A stretch of DNA of 64,000 nt from Candidatus Saccharimonadota bacterium. Its GTDB lineage: Bacteria; Patescibacteriota; Saccharimonadia; Saccharimonadales; Saccharimonadaceae. The position numbers were made by a program, and so were the translations under genes. The notes beneath the pieces are model-generated. The model had not been told where the DNA came from, did no database searches, and saw only the letters and a list, made by a program, of their open reading frames with translations. Numbering within the stretch: position 1 is the stretch's first letter; every line of letters starts with the position of its first letter. Positions 9,051 to 17,203 of this stretch are shown piece by piece. Where the stretch lies: the NCBI GenBank assembly GCA_017510445.1, contig JAFWNF010000003.1:1-64000 (forward strand), given 5' to 3'.

Positions 9051-10831
9051 TGCCGGGTCCTCAAAGAACAGCAAACCAAAAACCAAAAGATATAAAAAAC
9101 GCAATTAAAGTTTTTGCGCGTTCTTTAAAACCCTGGAGATTTCGTATCTTTATAGGCATTATTTTAACAATCATTTCATCCCTTCTTTCTATTTTTGGCC
9201 CAAAATTACTCGGAGATATGACAAATTCAGCAACAAGTAGCTTTGCAAAAACAGGGCATATTGATTGGGGACCACTCGGAAAACTAGCAATCGAACTCAT
9301 AATTCTTTACCTAACATCCGGCATTCTTAACTATATCCAGCAAGTTCTTTTTGGAGTTTTAACCGCAAAATACACACAAAAACTTCGAACCGAAATACTC
9401 GCGAAAATAAATCGTCTGCCAATCTCATATTTCGATAAACATCAACACGGAGATATCCTTTCTAGGATGTCTAACGACGTCGATATTCTTGCTAATTCTC
9501 TTACCGAAGAGCTAGCTCAAATTATAAATTCAACAATAACAATCATTGGTATTTTAATTATCATGCTTAGCATTTCGATCCCGCTTTCAGCTATCGCGCT
9601 TGTCGCCATACCAATTTCAATCCTGGTCACAGGTAAAGTCATGTCGAAAGCACAAAGATACTTTGCTTCGCGTCAAGCCACGCTCGGTAAACTCAATAGC
9701 ATTATTGAAGAAGATTATTCTGGACAAATCATTATTAAATCAAATTCGCACGAAAATGAGTCTTTTGAAGCCTTTAACAAAGTTAATGAAAAACTATCCG
9801 AAGAAGTCAAAAAAAGTGAATTCCTTGCACGTCTTGCTTTCCCACTTACTCACATTTTCACGAACCTTAGCTATATATTAATATGTATTGTTGGCGGAAT
9901 TTCAGTTCTATCAGGCAGGCTATCAATTGGTGGCCTTCAGGCCTTTATCCAATACGTCAATCGCTTCAATCGTCCAATCACAAGTCTCGCCGAGTTAACA
10001 GCCAACATCCAGCTCACGCTTGCAGCTTCTGAAAGAATCTTTGATTTCCTAAACAAACCAGAGGAGCTTGAAAACCAATCCGAACAAATCTTGAAGACAT
10101 CAACCGGCACCGTCGAATTTAAAAATATTTCTTTCTCATACAATAAAGATAAAGAAATCATTCATAATTTTTCAGCCAAAATCGAACCAGGAAATAAAGT
10201 TGCTATTGTTGGGCCAACAGGCGCCGGCAAAACAACTTTAATAAATCTTCTCATGCGCTTTTACGATCCAGATGAAGGGCAAATTTTAATTGACAATATT
10301 CCTACAACCAATTTATCACGAGAAAATGTTCGCGACCTTTTTGGTATGGTACTCCAAGACACTTGGCTATTCTCAGGCACAATTGAAGACAACTTGCGTT
10401 ACGGGAACCCAGACGCGAACATAGAAAAAATCAAACAAATTACCAAAATTACAAATGTAGATCATGTAATCGAATCGTTACCACACGGCTACAAAACTGT
10501 CATATCAGAAGACTCCGATAATATTTCGGCAGGCGAAAAACAACTTTTAACTATAGCTCGCGCCATGATTGCGAATCCGCCAATGATAATCCTTGACGAA
10601 GCAACCTCAAACGTAGACACTCGAACCGAAGAATTAATTCAAGAAGCATTCGATAAACTTACAAAAGGCAAAACAAGCTTTGTTATCGCTCATCGTCTTT
10701 CAACAATTCGCAACGCGGATTTGGTCATCGTTCTAAACAACGGAAAAATTGTTGAACAAGGTACCCACGACTCACTTTTGAAAAAAGGAGGCTTTTATTA
10801 CGATTTATATAACTCACAATTTACCACGTAG
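9050..10831 (+). CDS. ABC exporter half-transporter with catalytic ATPase site
   Basis: 593 aa: a membrane domain (about 30-330) and a nucleotide-binding domain with Walker A GPTGAGKTT, Walker B MIILDEATSNVD with the catalytic Glu, and AHR in the switch loop. Its signature motif is degenerate (ISAGEKQ rather than LSGGQ). This complements the upstream partner: one composite site is consensus and the other is degenerate. The start codon overlaps the upstream stop (TAATG) and is preceded by GGAGG, indicating translational coupling. It forms a heterodimer with the 7293-9050 product. Confidence 0.92.
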   Translation: MPGPQRTANQKPKDIKNAIKVFARSLKPWRFRIFIGIILTIISSLLSIFGPKLLGDMTNSATSSFAKTGHIDWGPLGKLAIELIILYLTSGILNYIQQVLFGVLTAKYTQKLRTEILAKINRLPISYFDKHQHGDILSRMSNDVDILANSLTEELAQIINSTITIIGILIIMLSISIPLSAIALVAIPISILVTGKVMSKAQRYFASRQATLGKLNSIIEEDYSGQIIIKSNSHENESFEAFNKVNEKLSEEVKKSEFLARLAFPLTHIFTNLSYILICIVGGISVLSGRLSIGGLQAFIQYVNRFNRPITSLAELTANIQLTLAASERIFDFLNKPEELENQSEQILKTSTGTVEFKNISFSYNKDKEIIHNFSAKIEPGNKVAIVGPTGAGKTTLINLLMRFYDPDEGQILIDNIPTTNLSRENVRDLFGMVLQDTWLFSGTIEDNLRYGNPDANIEKIKQITKITNVDHVIESLPHGYKTVISEDSDNISAGEKQLLTIARAMIANPPMIILDEATSNVDTRTEELIQEAFDKLTKGKTSFVIAHRLSTIRNADLVIVLNNGKIVEQGTHDSLLKKGGFYYDLYNSQFTT

Positions 10832-10840
10832 AAATTTACG

Positions 10841-10849
10841 TGTTATAAT
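10841..10849 (+). promoter_or_regulatory. extended -10 (TGTTATAAT) for tdk
   Basis: TATAAT at 10844-10849, followed by CGGAGG at 10858-10863 and ATG at 10867. This gives a short leader carrying a Shine-Dalgarno site. The -10 lies just after a small CACGTA/TACGTG palindrome that overlaps the exporter stop codon. Confidence 0.65.
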
Positions 10850-10866
10850 TTTAAAAACGGAGGTTT

Positions 10867-11457
10867 ATGTCAAAATTATATTTTCGCTACGGCGCAATGG
10901 GGTGCGGCAAAACCATGCAACTACTCCAAGTTGCTTTCAACTATGAAGAACGTGGTCATAAAGTTTGTGTGATAAAACCAAAAACTGACACAAAAAACGG
11001 TTCAAAACTTTTAACACGTATCGGCCCAGAACGCGAAACAGATTTTTGTTTCGATAAGAAAACAAATATCTTCGAAAAAATCGCCAAAAAATATCTAAAA
11101 GTTTCCTGTATCCTCATTGATGAGGCTCAATTCCTAACAAAAAAACAAGTTGACGAACTTCTAAAAATCACAACGGATCTAAATATCCCAGTTATGGCCT
11201 ATGGCCTCCGATTAAATTTCCGCCAAGAAGATGGTGGATTCGAAGGTGCCACTCGTCTTCTTCAAATTGCACATGATATAGAAGAATTAAAAACAATCTG
11301 CGAATGCGGTCGTAAAGCAACAATGAATTGTCGTTTTCTAAATAATAAGCTGACAACTGAAGGCCCAGACATCTTAATCGATGACGGAAGCTCCAAAATC
11401 GAATATCGCGCGCTTTGCCCAAAATGTTTTTATAAATATCAAAAGGGAGAAGAATAA
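10867..11457 (+). CDS. tdk: thymidine kinase
   Basis: 196 aa, the usual type II thymidine kinase length. The P-loop GAMGCGKT is near residue 8, the Walker B-like LIDEAQFL near 84, and the zinc-binding pairs CEC (about 141) and CPKC (about 187). It phosphorylates thymidine to dTMP with ATP. The next gene, a dTMP kinase, overlaps its stop codon (TAATG), so the two form a thymidine-to-dTDP salvage pair. This fits an organism that scavenges nucleosides from a host or the environment. Confidence 0.95.
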   Translation: MSKLYFRYGAMGCGKTMQLLQVAFNYEERGHKVCVIKPKTDTKNGSKLLTRIGPERETDFCFDKKTNIFEKIAKKYLKVSCILIDEAQFLTKKQVDELLKITTDLNIPVMAYGLRLNFRQEDGGFEGATRLLQIAHDIEELKTICECGRKATMNCRFLNNKLTTEGPDILIDDGSSKIEYRALCPKCFYKYQKGEE

Positions 11458-12068
11458 TGTATATCGTCATAGAAGGTCAAGATGGAACTGGAAAATCTAC
11501 TCAAGTCGAACTTTTTGCAGAATACCTCCGCAAACAAGGGAAAGAAGTCTTAACTCTGCACGAGCCAGACGGCGACCTACCTCAAGCCCATGACATTCAT
11601 GACTTAATTGTTATCAAGGGTAAAGATTACCATCTTGAGCCACTTACAAACGTCGCACTTTTCACAGCATCTCGTTTAGAACTTTGGCATAAATTAGCAG
11701 AGCCAGTTTTAAAAAAAGGAGGCTATGTAATTTCAGCGCGAAACTGGTGGTCAACACTCGCATATCAAGGTTATGGAGAAGGAATATCAAGATCAAGAAT
11801 CACCCGTTTGACAAACGATTTCTTGCCATCACACTATGTAAGGCCAGAAAAATCAGCTATTCTTACGCTTCCCGATAGAGTTCGCGAAGAACGTGAGAAA
11901 AAACGCGGAAAAGCCCTCGAGACCTTCGAAGTTAAAGGCAACGATTTTCAATCACGGGTTAATCACGCTTACGAAAAAATTGCTAAAGATCTTAGTATCC
12001 CAATTGTTGATGCTTCAGGCACGATCGAAGAAGTTTTCGAAAAACTAAAAACCCTCTTCCAAATTTAA
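11457..12068 (+). CDS. tmk: thymidylate (dTMP) kinase
   Basis: 203 aa with P-loop EGQDGTGKST at residues 6-15. The family DR(Y/H)xxSxxAYQ motif appears as ARNWWSTLAYQG near 94, keeping the Arg but not the Asp. The LID region is Arg/Lys-rich (REEREKKRG). It converts dTMP to dTDP. It overlaps tdk by one base and has a GGGAGAAG ribosome site. The EPDGD loop replaces the usual REPGGT, so it is somewhat divergent, but the assignment is supported by the tdk context. Confidence 0.85.
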   Translation: MYIVIEGQDGTGKSTQVELFAEYLRKQGKEVLTLHEPDGDLPQAHDIHDLIVIKGKDYHLEPLTNVALFTASRLELWHKLAEPVLKKGGYVISARNWWSTLAYQGYGEGISRSRITRLTNDFLPSHYVRPEKSAILTLPDRVREEREKKRGKALETFEVKGNDFQSRVNHAYEKIAKDLSIPIVDASGTIEEVFEKLKTLFQI

Positions 12069-12110
12069 TAAATTATAATATAATAATATTTATGCTAATT
12101 GGTGGGTCAA

Positions 12111-13700
12111 ATGAATAAAATCGCAGTTTATTTAAACCGTCAAATTTCCGGTAATGCTTTTGATAAAGAGTCGATTCTTGAGGCTTATTCTACAGATCGC
12201 TCAGTTCTAAAATTCATGCCAAAAATTGTCGCATTTCCTGAAAAAACCGAAGATGTCGAGAAAATCATTAAATTCATCGATCAGCTCGCAGAAAAAGATT
12301 ACAAAATTCCGACTGGAATTTGGGGTAGCGGGCTAGACGCTACAGGCGCAGATTTAACTTCAGGCTTGTTGATTTCTACTGAAAAAATGAACCAAATCAA
12401 AGAAATCGACACCCACGACCGTCTAATCCATATTCAATCAGGCGTAACTCTCGAACAACTTAACTCCGCTCTTTCGACCCACGGTCTCTGCCTTCCGATT
12501 AACGCCAATCCAAAAGAAACAATCGGTGGGCTTATCGCAAACTGTCCAACCGACACACAAGCTGCATTTTTCGGCGGTATCATGAATTATATCGAAAGAA
12601 TCGAAGTTGTTCTCTCTGACGGAAGTTGCATCCAAACTGTCCCACTAAAAAAAGCATCTCTCGTCAAAAAACAGTCCCAAGATAACCTCGAAGGAAAAAT
12701 ATATCGCGAAATTAGCAAATTAATCGAAGAAAATGAAGATTTAATGCAAAAACTCTTCATTACCCAAGATTTATCAGGCTATCCTTCCGTCTCTCGCTGT
12801 TCTCAAGACGACGGCAAAACCTTCGACCTTCTTCCAATTTTCTACGGCTCCCAAGGTACCCTTGGTCTTATCACCGAAATTATCCTTCGCGTTGAACCAA
12901 TTCCTGCCGTTCCATATCATATCATCACTTCCTCAAACTCGCTCCAGTCAATTTTCGAAATCCTTTCCGTCGCAAAAACCCTAAGCCCAGTCGAATTATT
13001 ACTTTTCGATTCGGAAATTTTTAAGTCAGCCTTTGAACTCGGCAAAGAACCGTCGCTAATTCCGAAGAAAATCTTATCAAACAAATATATCGTCCAGGCG
13101 ACATTTATTCCGAACCATTTCAACAAAACAAAAGTTAAAGAATTCTACGATTCACTTCCAAAATCCACCCGTGTCGAACTCAATGATCCAGAAGAAGCCT
13201 CAAGCTTCCACGAATTATCCAACCCACTCTACATCTACCTAAACAAAAGCTCGAAAGGCGAACATTCCCCAATCATAACCGATGTTCATATTCCAAACGT
13301 CGAACTGCCGAGTCTAATCGAAAGCCTCACTGTTCTCGAGAAAAAATATAACGTAAAACTCAACCTCTTTGGCTCCTTCGCAACAAACATCTACTCAATC
13401 AGGCCAAACATAAAAATTGAAACCGAAGAAGGCAGGCTGTTTATCGTCGAATTTTTACGCGATTTCAACATGCTTCTAAAAATCCACCACGGCCATCTCG
13501 CCGGCGGAAGTCCAGAAGGAAGACTGAAAGCCCTTCTTACAAACCACGATCTAACGCCAGAAGAAAGAAAAATTTACACTTCAATCAAGAACATCTTCGA
13601 CAAAAACAACGTCCTTTCCCCTGATATAAAGCTAAACGCAAATCCAAAAACCACTTCAACTCACTTCCGCACAAAAGTGAACAAAACCATCCAATTCTAA
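12111..13700 (+). CDS. FAD-linked oxidase (lactate/glycolate oxidase family)
   Basis: 529 aa from the ATG at 12111. The N-terminal PP-loop FAD-binding domain (FAD_binding_4 type) has VAFPEKTEDVEKIIKF near 41, GSGLDATGADL near 76, PKETIGGLIA near 140 and YGSQGTLGLITE near 248. The C-terminal part is FAD-oxidase C-like with HHGHLAGGSPEGR near 462. The family oxidises 2-hydroxyacids such as D-lactate or glycolate, or alkyl-DHAP; the substrate cannot be read from the sequence. In-frame TTG (12099) and GTG (12102) codons exist upstream, but the ATG follows GGTGGG at a usable distance. A possible -10 is TATGCT just upstream. Confidence 0.8.
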   Translation: MNKIAVYLNRQISGNAFDKESILEAYSTDRSVLKFMPKIVAFPEKTEDVEKIIKFIDQLAEKDYKIPTGIWGSGLDATGADLTSGLLISTEKMNQIKEIDTHDRLIHIQSGVTLEQLNSALSTHGLCLPINANPKETIGGLIANCPTDTQAAFFGGIMNYIERIEVVLSDGSCIQTVPLKKASLVKKQSQDNLEGKIYREISKLIEENEDLMQKLFITQDLSGYPSVSRCSQDDGKTFDLLPIFYGSQGTLGLITEIILRVEPIPAVPYHIITSSNSLQSIFEILSVAKTLSPVELLLFDSEIFKSAFELGKEPSLIPKKILSNKYIVQATFIPNHFNKTKVKEFYDSLPKSTRVELNDPEEASSFHELSNPLYIYLNKSSKGEHSPIITDVHIPNVELPSLIESLTVLEKKYNVKLNLFGSFATNIYSIRPNIKIETEEGRLFIVEFLRDFNMLLKIHHGHLAGGSPEGRLKALLTNHDLTPEERKIYTSIKNIFDKNNVLSPDIKLNANPKTTSTHFRTKVNKTIQF

Positions 13701-13724
13701 CATCTTTATTATCTCTATAAAAAA

Positions 13725-13733
13725 TGTTATAAT
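13725..13733 (+). promoter_or_regulatory. extended -10 (TGTTATAAT), leaderless promoter of tig
   Basis: TATAAT at 13728-13733, with exactly 6 nt to the ATG at 13740 and no Shine-Dalgarno sequence. Confidence 0.75.
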
Positions 13734-13739
13734 TGGGTA

Positions 13740-15020
13740 ATGAAAGTTACTACAAAAAATTTATCCGACACAAAAGTTGAACTAACAGTTTCACTTGACA
13801 AAAACGATTTAAAAGAGGCTAGAAAAAAAGCCGTCGAGCGTCTTGCCAAAGATGTCAAAGTTGAAGGTTTCAGAGCTGGAAAAGCTCCTCTCGACCTTGC
13901 CGAGAAAATTATGAACCCAAACGAAGTGTCTTCGCTCGCTATCGACATCGCCGTTCGCACTTCAATTCCAGAAGCGTTCAAAAAAGCCGAAAAATCACCA
14001 TTAGTTATTCCTGAAGTAAACGTCACAAAATACGTCCCAGACGAAATGGCCGAATATACAGCCACCGCCGACATTCTTCCTGATGTAAAACTCGGCGATT
14101 ACAAAAATCTTAAAGTTAAAAAAGAAAAAACTGAAGCATCCGAAAAAGACGTTAACGAAATTCTCGAAAATATCAGAAACGCCTACGCCGAAAAGAAAAC
14201 CGCGAAAAAACCAGCCGAAAATGGCGACGAAGTAATTATTGATTTCGTTGGTAAAAAAGATGACAAAGCCTTCGATGGTGGTACAGCAAAAGACTATCAT
14301 CTAACCCTCGGCTCCAACCAATTCATCCCAGGTTTCGAAGAGGGAATTATTGGTCATTCATCAGGCGACAAATTTGATTTGAATCTCACCTTCCCAAAAG
14401 ACTACTTCAACAAAGACCTCGCTGGTAAGAAGACTGTTTTTGAAGTCCTTCTGAAACAAGTCAACGAAATCAAAAAACCAGAACTCGACGCAGAATTAGC
14501 TAAAAAATGTGGCCCATTCAAATCAATCGACGAGCTTAAAAAAGATATTAAGAAAAACGTCGAGGCCCAAAACGAAGCAAAAGCAACCGACAAATTTAAA
14601 GACGAACTCGTCGAAAAACTTGTCGAAAAGTCTAAAGTTAGCGCACCAGAAATTCTCATAAAAGATCAACTCCGCCTCATAAAAGACGATTTTGAACGCA
14701 ACGCCAAAAACCGCGGTCAAAGTCTCGAAGATTATATTAAATCAGGTGGCGAAACCTTCGAAAAATGGGAAAAAGAAATCGAAAAAATCGCCGAAAAACG
14801 CGTAAAAGCTTCCCTCGTTCTCCAAGTCCTCGCGATGCAAGAAAAAATCTCTGCTAGTGACGAAGATGTAGACGCTAAAATTGCCGAATTGAAAGACGTA
14901 TACCAAAAATCCCCAGAGGCTCTAAAGAATCTCAAAGACCCTCGCGTTAAAATCGATATAAAAAACCGTCTAACAATCGAAAAAACGCTCGACTATCTTG
15001 CAAAAATAAACAACAAGTAG
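13740..15020 (+). CDS. tig: trigger factor (ribosome-associated chaperone / prolyl isomerase)
   Basis: 426 aa with the full three-domain layout. The N-terminal ribosome-binding domain carries the GFRAGKAP signature near residues 42-49. A central FKBP-type PPIase domain runs from about 155 to 240, with DFVGKKDDKAFDGG and LGSNQFIPGFEEGI. The C-terminal chaperone domain is Lys/Glu-rich and helical. It protects nascent chains at the exit tunnel. It is read from its own leaderless promoter, with rpsL on a separate transcript starting right after its stop. Confidence 0.94.
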   Translation: MKVTTKNLSDTKVELTVSLDKNDLKEARKKAVERLAKDVKVEGFRAGKAPLDLAEKIMNPNEVSSLAIDIAVRTSIPEAFKKAEKSPLVIPEVNVTKYVPDEMAEYTATADILPDVKLGDYKNLKVKKEKTEASEKDVNEILENIRNAYAEKKTAKKPAENGDEVIIDFVGKKDDKAFDGGTAKDYHLTLGSNQFIPGFEEGIIGHSSGDKFDLNLTFPKDYFNKDLAGKKTVFEVLLKQVNEIKKPELDAELAKKCGPFKSIDELKKDIKKNVEAQNEAKATDKFKDELVEKLVEKSKVSAPEILIKDQLRLIKDDFERNAKNRGQSLEDYIKSGGETFEKWEKEIEKIAEKRVKASLVLQVLAMQEKISASDEDVDAKIAELKDVYQKSPEALKNLKDPRVKIDIKNRLTIEKTLDYLAKINNK

Positions 15021-15107
15021 TATAATATCTTTAAAGAGTTTCATCCTGGTTTTTTATTGCTGTAAGAAAACTAGGAAAAATATTAAATAATAAAGGAATT
15101 TTTAAAA
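15021..15107 (+). promoter_or_regulatory. rpsL promoter and structured ribosomal-protein leader
   Basis: TATAAT at 15021-15026 is followed by an ~75-nt leader. CCTGGTTTT (15045-15053) pairs with AAAACTAGG (15067-15075), one G-U wobble included. The 13-mer CTGGTTTTTTATT at 15046-15058 recurs exactly in the tuf leader at 63356-63368, also preceded by AGAGT. The leader ends with AAAGGA ahead of the GTG start. Autogenous control by a ribosomal protein is inference. Confidence 0.55.
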
Positions 15108-15521
15108 GTGCCAACTATTAATCAGTTGATTAGAAAACCTAGAAAGGTCTCTGCGAAAAAGTCCAAAGCTCCAGCTCTTGGCTCAATCGTAAACACCTTA
15201 AAGACTCGTTACTACAACCAACCTGCGCCATTGAAACGCGGTGTTTGCATCAAAGTAACAACAAAAACTCCAAAGAAACCTAACTCCGCTCTCCGTAAGG
15301 TCGCTCGTGTCCGTCTAACCAACGGCCAAGAAGTTTGGGCCTACATCGGCGGCGAAGGCCACAACCTCCAAGAGCACGCTGTTGTGCTTGTCCGTGGTGG
15401 TCGTGTTCCTGATCTCCCAGGTGTTCGCTATCATATCGTCCGTGGAACCCTTGACCTTCAAGGTGTCCAAGGCCGAAAACAAGGCCGTTCAAAATACGGT
15501 GCAAAGAAGGAGGATAAGTAA
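15108..15521 (+). CDS. rpsL: 30S ribosomal protein S12
   Basis: 137 aa starting with GTG. It is universally recognisable by [11 protein letters not shown] at the N-terminus, [19 protein letters not shown] with the decoding-centre lysine, and [21 protein letters not shown]. There is a short extra segment ([15 protein letters not shown], about residues 27-41) between the N-terminal tail and the core, where most bacteria have a shorter linker. It sits in an operon with rpsG, two bases downstream. The classical str-operon partners fusA and tuf are about 46-48 kb away in this window. Confidence 0.97.
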   Translation: MPTINQLIRKPRKVSAKKSKAPALGSIVNTLKTRYYNQPAPLKRGVCIKVTTKTPKKPNSALRKVARVRLTNGQEVWAYIGGEGHNLQEHAVVLVRGGRVPDLPGVRYHIVRGTLDLQGVQGRKQGRSKYGAKKEDK

Positions 15522-15523
15522 TT

Positions 15524-16003
15524 ATGCCACGCAAAACTACTAAATCCCTAGAAAGAAAAGTTAATCCTGACCGAAGATACCAATCCATCCTCGTCCAAAG
15601 ATTAATCAATAAATCCATGCTCGACGGGAAGAAACAGGTTGCCGAACGTGCAGTTTATTCCGCCATTGAAGGTGCTGCAAAGAAATTAAATTCTGAGGAT
15701 CCAGTCGAAGTTCTTGAAAAAGCAATCGCAAACGTTTCCCCAGATTTCGAAGTCAAATCTCGCCGTGTCGGTGGCGCAAACTACCAAATCCCGTTCCCAA
15801 TTTCCGGCCATCGTCAACTTCACTTCGCCTTTTCTTGGCTCGTTCAATCTGCCCGCGCTCGCGGTGGAATGCCTTATGCCAAACGCCTCGAAGCTGAAAT
15901 TGTCGACGCCTACAACGAAACCGGTGCCGCCTTCAAGAAAAAAGAAGACTGTCACCGCATGGCCGAAGCAAACCGCGCTTTCGCACACTTCGCTCGCGCT
16001 TAG
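15524..16003 (+). CDS. rpsG: 30S ribosomal protein S7
   Basis: 159 aa with the S7 signature: VQRLINKSMLDGKKQVAE near residue 27, then VKSRRVGGANYQIPFP near 78 and the C-terminal KKEDCHRMAEANRAFAH. It nucleates assembly of the 16S 3' domain and sits next to the E site. An ideal GGAGG in the end of rpsL supplies its ribosome site. It is followed by a strong terminator, ending the two-gene operon. Confidence 0.97.
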   Translation: MPRKTTKSLERKVNPDRRYQSILVQRLINKSMLDGKKQVAERAVYSAIEGAAKKLNSEDPVEVLEKAIANVSPDFEVKSRRVGGANYQIPFPISGHRQLHFAFSWLVQSARARGGMPYAKRLEAEIVDAYNETGAAFKKKEDCHRMAEANRAFAHFARA

Positions 16004-16013
16004 CCTGTTTCAG

Positions 16014-16040
16014 AAAAAAGACCCGAAGGGGTCTTTTTTT
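16014..16040 (+). terminator. Rho-independent terminator after rpsG
   Basis: AAAAAAGACCC-GAAG-GGGTCTTTTTTT, a GC-capped hairpin with A and T tracts, so it can work in both directions. Confidence 0.9.
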
Positions 16041-16049
16041 ATTTTATGG

Positions 16050-16117
16050 AAGCGCGCTTTCTTTCTCCGATCACCTCTGTTATTTTCTGATGGAAGCGCA
16101 TTTTGACTCTTCAGAAA
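16050..16117. repeat. left copy of the 68-nt direct repeat bounding the accessory island
   Basis: It starts AAGCGCGCT, contains a 32-nt stretch identical to the right copy (16062-16093: TTTCTCCGATCACC through TTTTCTGATGG) and ends CTCTTCAGAAA. The right copy is at 19906-19974. Two GGAAGCGC cores occur within it (16048-16055 and 16092-16099), linking it to the shorter dispersed repeats at 4291, 17134 and 47119. Confidence 0.8.
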
Positions 16118-16120
16118 TTA

Positions 16121-16204
16121 TGATATAATGGAACCATATCACGCCATTAAAACGGCGTCTTTTTTTTATGGTTGTTTGACCGAAAAGCCAAAAAAGGAGA
16201 AATC
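16121..16204 (+). promoter_or_regulatory. promoter plus terminator-like hairpin leader of the MuF-toxin gene
   Basis: Extended -10 TGATATAAT at 16121-16129. An ACGCC/GGCGT hairpin (16141-16158) is then followed directly by eight T residues, and AAAAAAGGAG precedes the ATG at 16205. A terminator between promoter and ribosome site suggests attenuation or low basal expression (inference). Confidence 0.55.
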
Positions 16205-16894
16205 ATGAAAATTGATCCAAAGAATAAAGCCGAAATTGAGGCCTATGAAGAAATGGGCATTAAAAAATTCAAATATCTAGCTGTTCTCGATAGTCGCACT
16301 TCAGAAATCTGCCGAGATATGGACGGAAAGATTTTTGATGTCAAAGATGCTGTTCAAGGCGAAAATACTCCACCACTCCATCCGAACTGTCGCTCGACAA
16401 TCGTTCCATATATTAGCAAGGAATATGAACCAGAAATTCGAATCGCTCGAGACCCAGAAACTGGGAAAAATTACTATATCGAAAATATGAATTATCGGGA
16501 GTGGGAAAAGGAATATGTAAATAATAAACCAAATGTCCTTTTTGAAAAAAATGCAACATTAAATAGGAGAGAAGAAAAAGTAGTAAAATGGGCCAATAAT
16601 TATTTTGGAGGAAAAATAACTGTATTAGCTGAATCAAATAAAAGAGGAGTGAAAACGCCAGATATTCGAATAAATAACATTAAATTTGAAATAAAAAGCA
16701 CATCTGGGACATTAAAAACGCTAGATACTCAAATAAGATACGCTTCACATCAATCTAAAAATATAATTGTCGATATAACTGGAGCAAAATATAATGCCAT
16801 TGAAGCGTATAAGGTTATACGAAGACGAATGGAAAGAAACGATATAGAACAAGTATATGTAATTCGTAACGGGAAACTACTAAAAAGATTATAA
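16205..16894 (+). CDS. MuF/SPP1-gp7-type phage head protein fragment fused to a putative CdiA-like nuclease toxin
   Basis: 229 aa. The N-terminal ~95 residues carry the MuF/SPP1 gp7 head-morphogenesis core: LDSRTSEICRDMDGKIF and PPLHPNCRSTIVP, with the family's paired Cys and HPNCRS. After a linker, the last ~110 residues (from about 115) look like a polymorphic-toxin nuclease of the BECR/CdiA-CT kind: KTPDIRINNIKFEIKS, then LDTQIRYASHQSKNIIVDI. MuF-toxin fusions are established in temperate phages (MuF polymorphic toxins). Here no other phage gene is present and no immunity gene is recognisable next to it. The ATG at 16205 has a strong AAAAAAGGAG; the in-frame TTG at 16172 falls next to the leader hairpin and is less likely. 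Toxic activity is inference. Confidence 0.65.
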   Translation: MKIDPKNKAEIEAYEEMGIKKFKYLAVLDSRTSEICRDMDGKIFDVKDAVQGENTPPLHPNCRSTIVPYISKEYEPEIRIARDPETGKNYYIENMNYREWEKEYVNNKPNVLFEKNATLNRREEKVVKWANNYFGGKITVLAESNKRGVKTPDIRINNIKFEIKSTSGTLKTLDTQIRYASHQSKNIIVDITGAKYNAIEAYKVIRRRMERNDIEQVYVIRNGKLLKRL

Positions 16895-16951
16895 AAAAAG
16901 GGTTGCCTGTCCACGTTCCAAAAAGGGGAGCGTGAACGGCAACCTTTCCAT
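16895..16951. terminator. large hairpin after the MuF-toxin gene
   Basis: GGTTGCC (16901-16907) pairs with GGCAACC (16938-16944), with an inner CACG/CGTG. Seven A residues precede it and a short T run follows. It looks like a bidirectional terminator and is stronger when read on the minus strand. Confidence 0.6.
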
Positions 16952-17005
16952 TATTATAATATACTTTTATGAAAAAATAAATAGTTTTCTTGATTTTAAT
17001 TTCTA

Positions 17006-17050
17006 TGCTATAATTAAAACAACAACCACATCCAATCGGGTGTGGTTTTT
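17006..17050 (+). promoter_or_regulatory. promoter followed by terminator-like hairpin, ahead of the 25-codon ORF
   Basis: Extended -10 TGCTATAAT at 17006-17014. ACCACATCC (17025-17033) then pairs with GGGTGTGGT (17038-17046) around an AATC loop and is followed by a T run. The arrangement of promoter, hairpin with T run, then ribosome site repeats that seen at 16121-16204. Confidence 0.5.
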
Positions 17051-17089
17051 GTATATCAAGCCGAGGGGCGTAAAACGAAAGGAATTGCA

Positions 17090-17167
17090 ATGACGGAAGT
17101 CAACAACACCAATACCTCTGTAGAGAAAACTACTGATAGAGGCGCGCTCGAAACTTCCGAACAGTAA
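17090..17167 (+). CDS. 25-aa ORF of unknown function in the island
   Basis: ATG with AAAGGA eight bases upstream. The peptide is hydrophilic, rich in Thr, Glu and Asn, and ends ALETSEQ. That end is encoded by a copy of the dispersed repeat (17134-17161), so the ORF may be a decayed fragment rather than a functional peptide. It lies between a promoter-hairpin leader and the methyltransferase leader, so a leader-peptide role is possible but unproven. I do not recognise it. Confidence 0.3.
   Translation: MTEVNNTNTSVEKTTDRGALETSEQ
17134..17161. repeat. dispersed short repeat copy inside the island
   Basis: TGATAGAGGCGC followed by GCTCGAAACTTCCGAA. It shares an exact 20-mer with the copy at 47119-47143 and the same reading frame (ALETSE) as the copy in cysS. 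Confidence 0.55.
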
Positions 17168-17203
17168 ACTTAAAACAGGGAGATTTTTCTCACTCGATGT
17201 TTA

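Noticed and set aside
10826-10848. CACGTA/TACGTG palindrome at the end of the exporter gene as a terminator
   Set aside because: The stem is short, it overlaps the stop codon and the tdk promoter, and no T run follows directly.
16172-16204. TTG start for the MuF-toxin gene
   Set aside because: The ATG at 16205 has a strong AAAAAAGGAG site; the TTG has none and abuts the leader T run.
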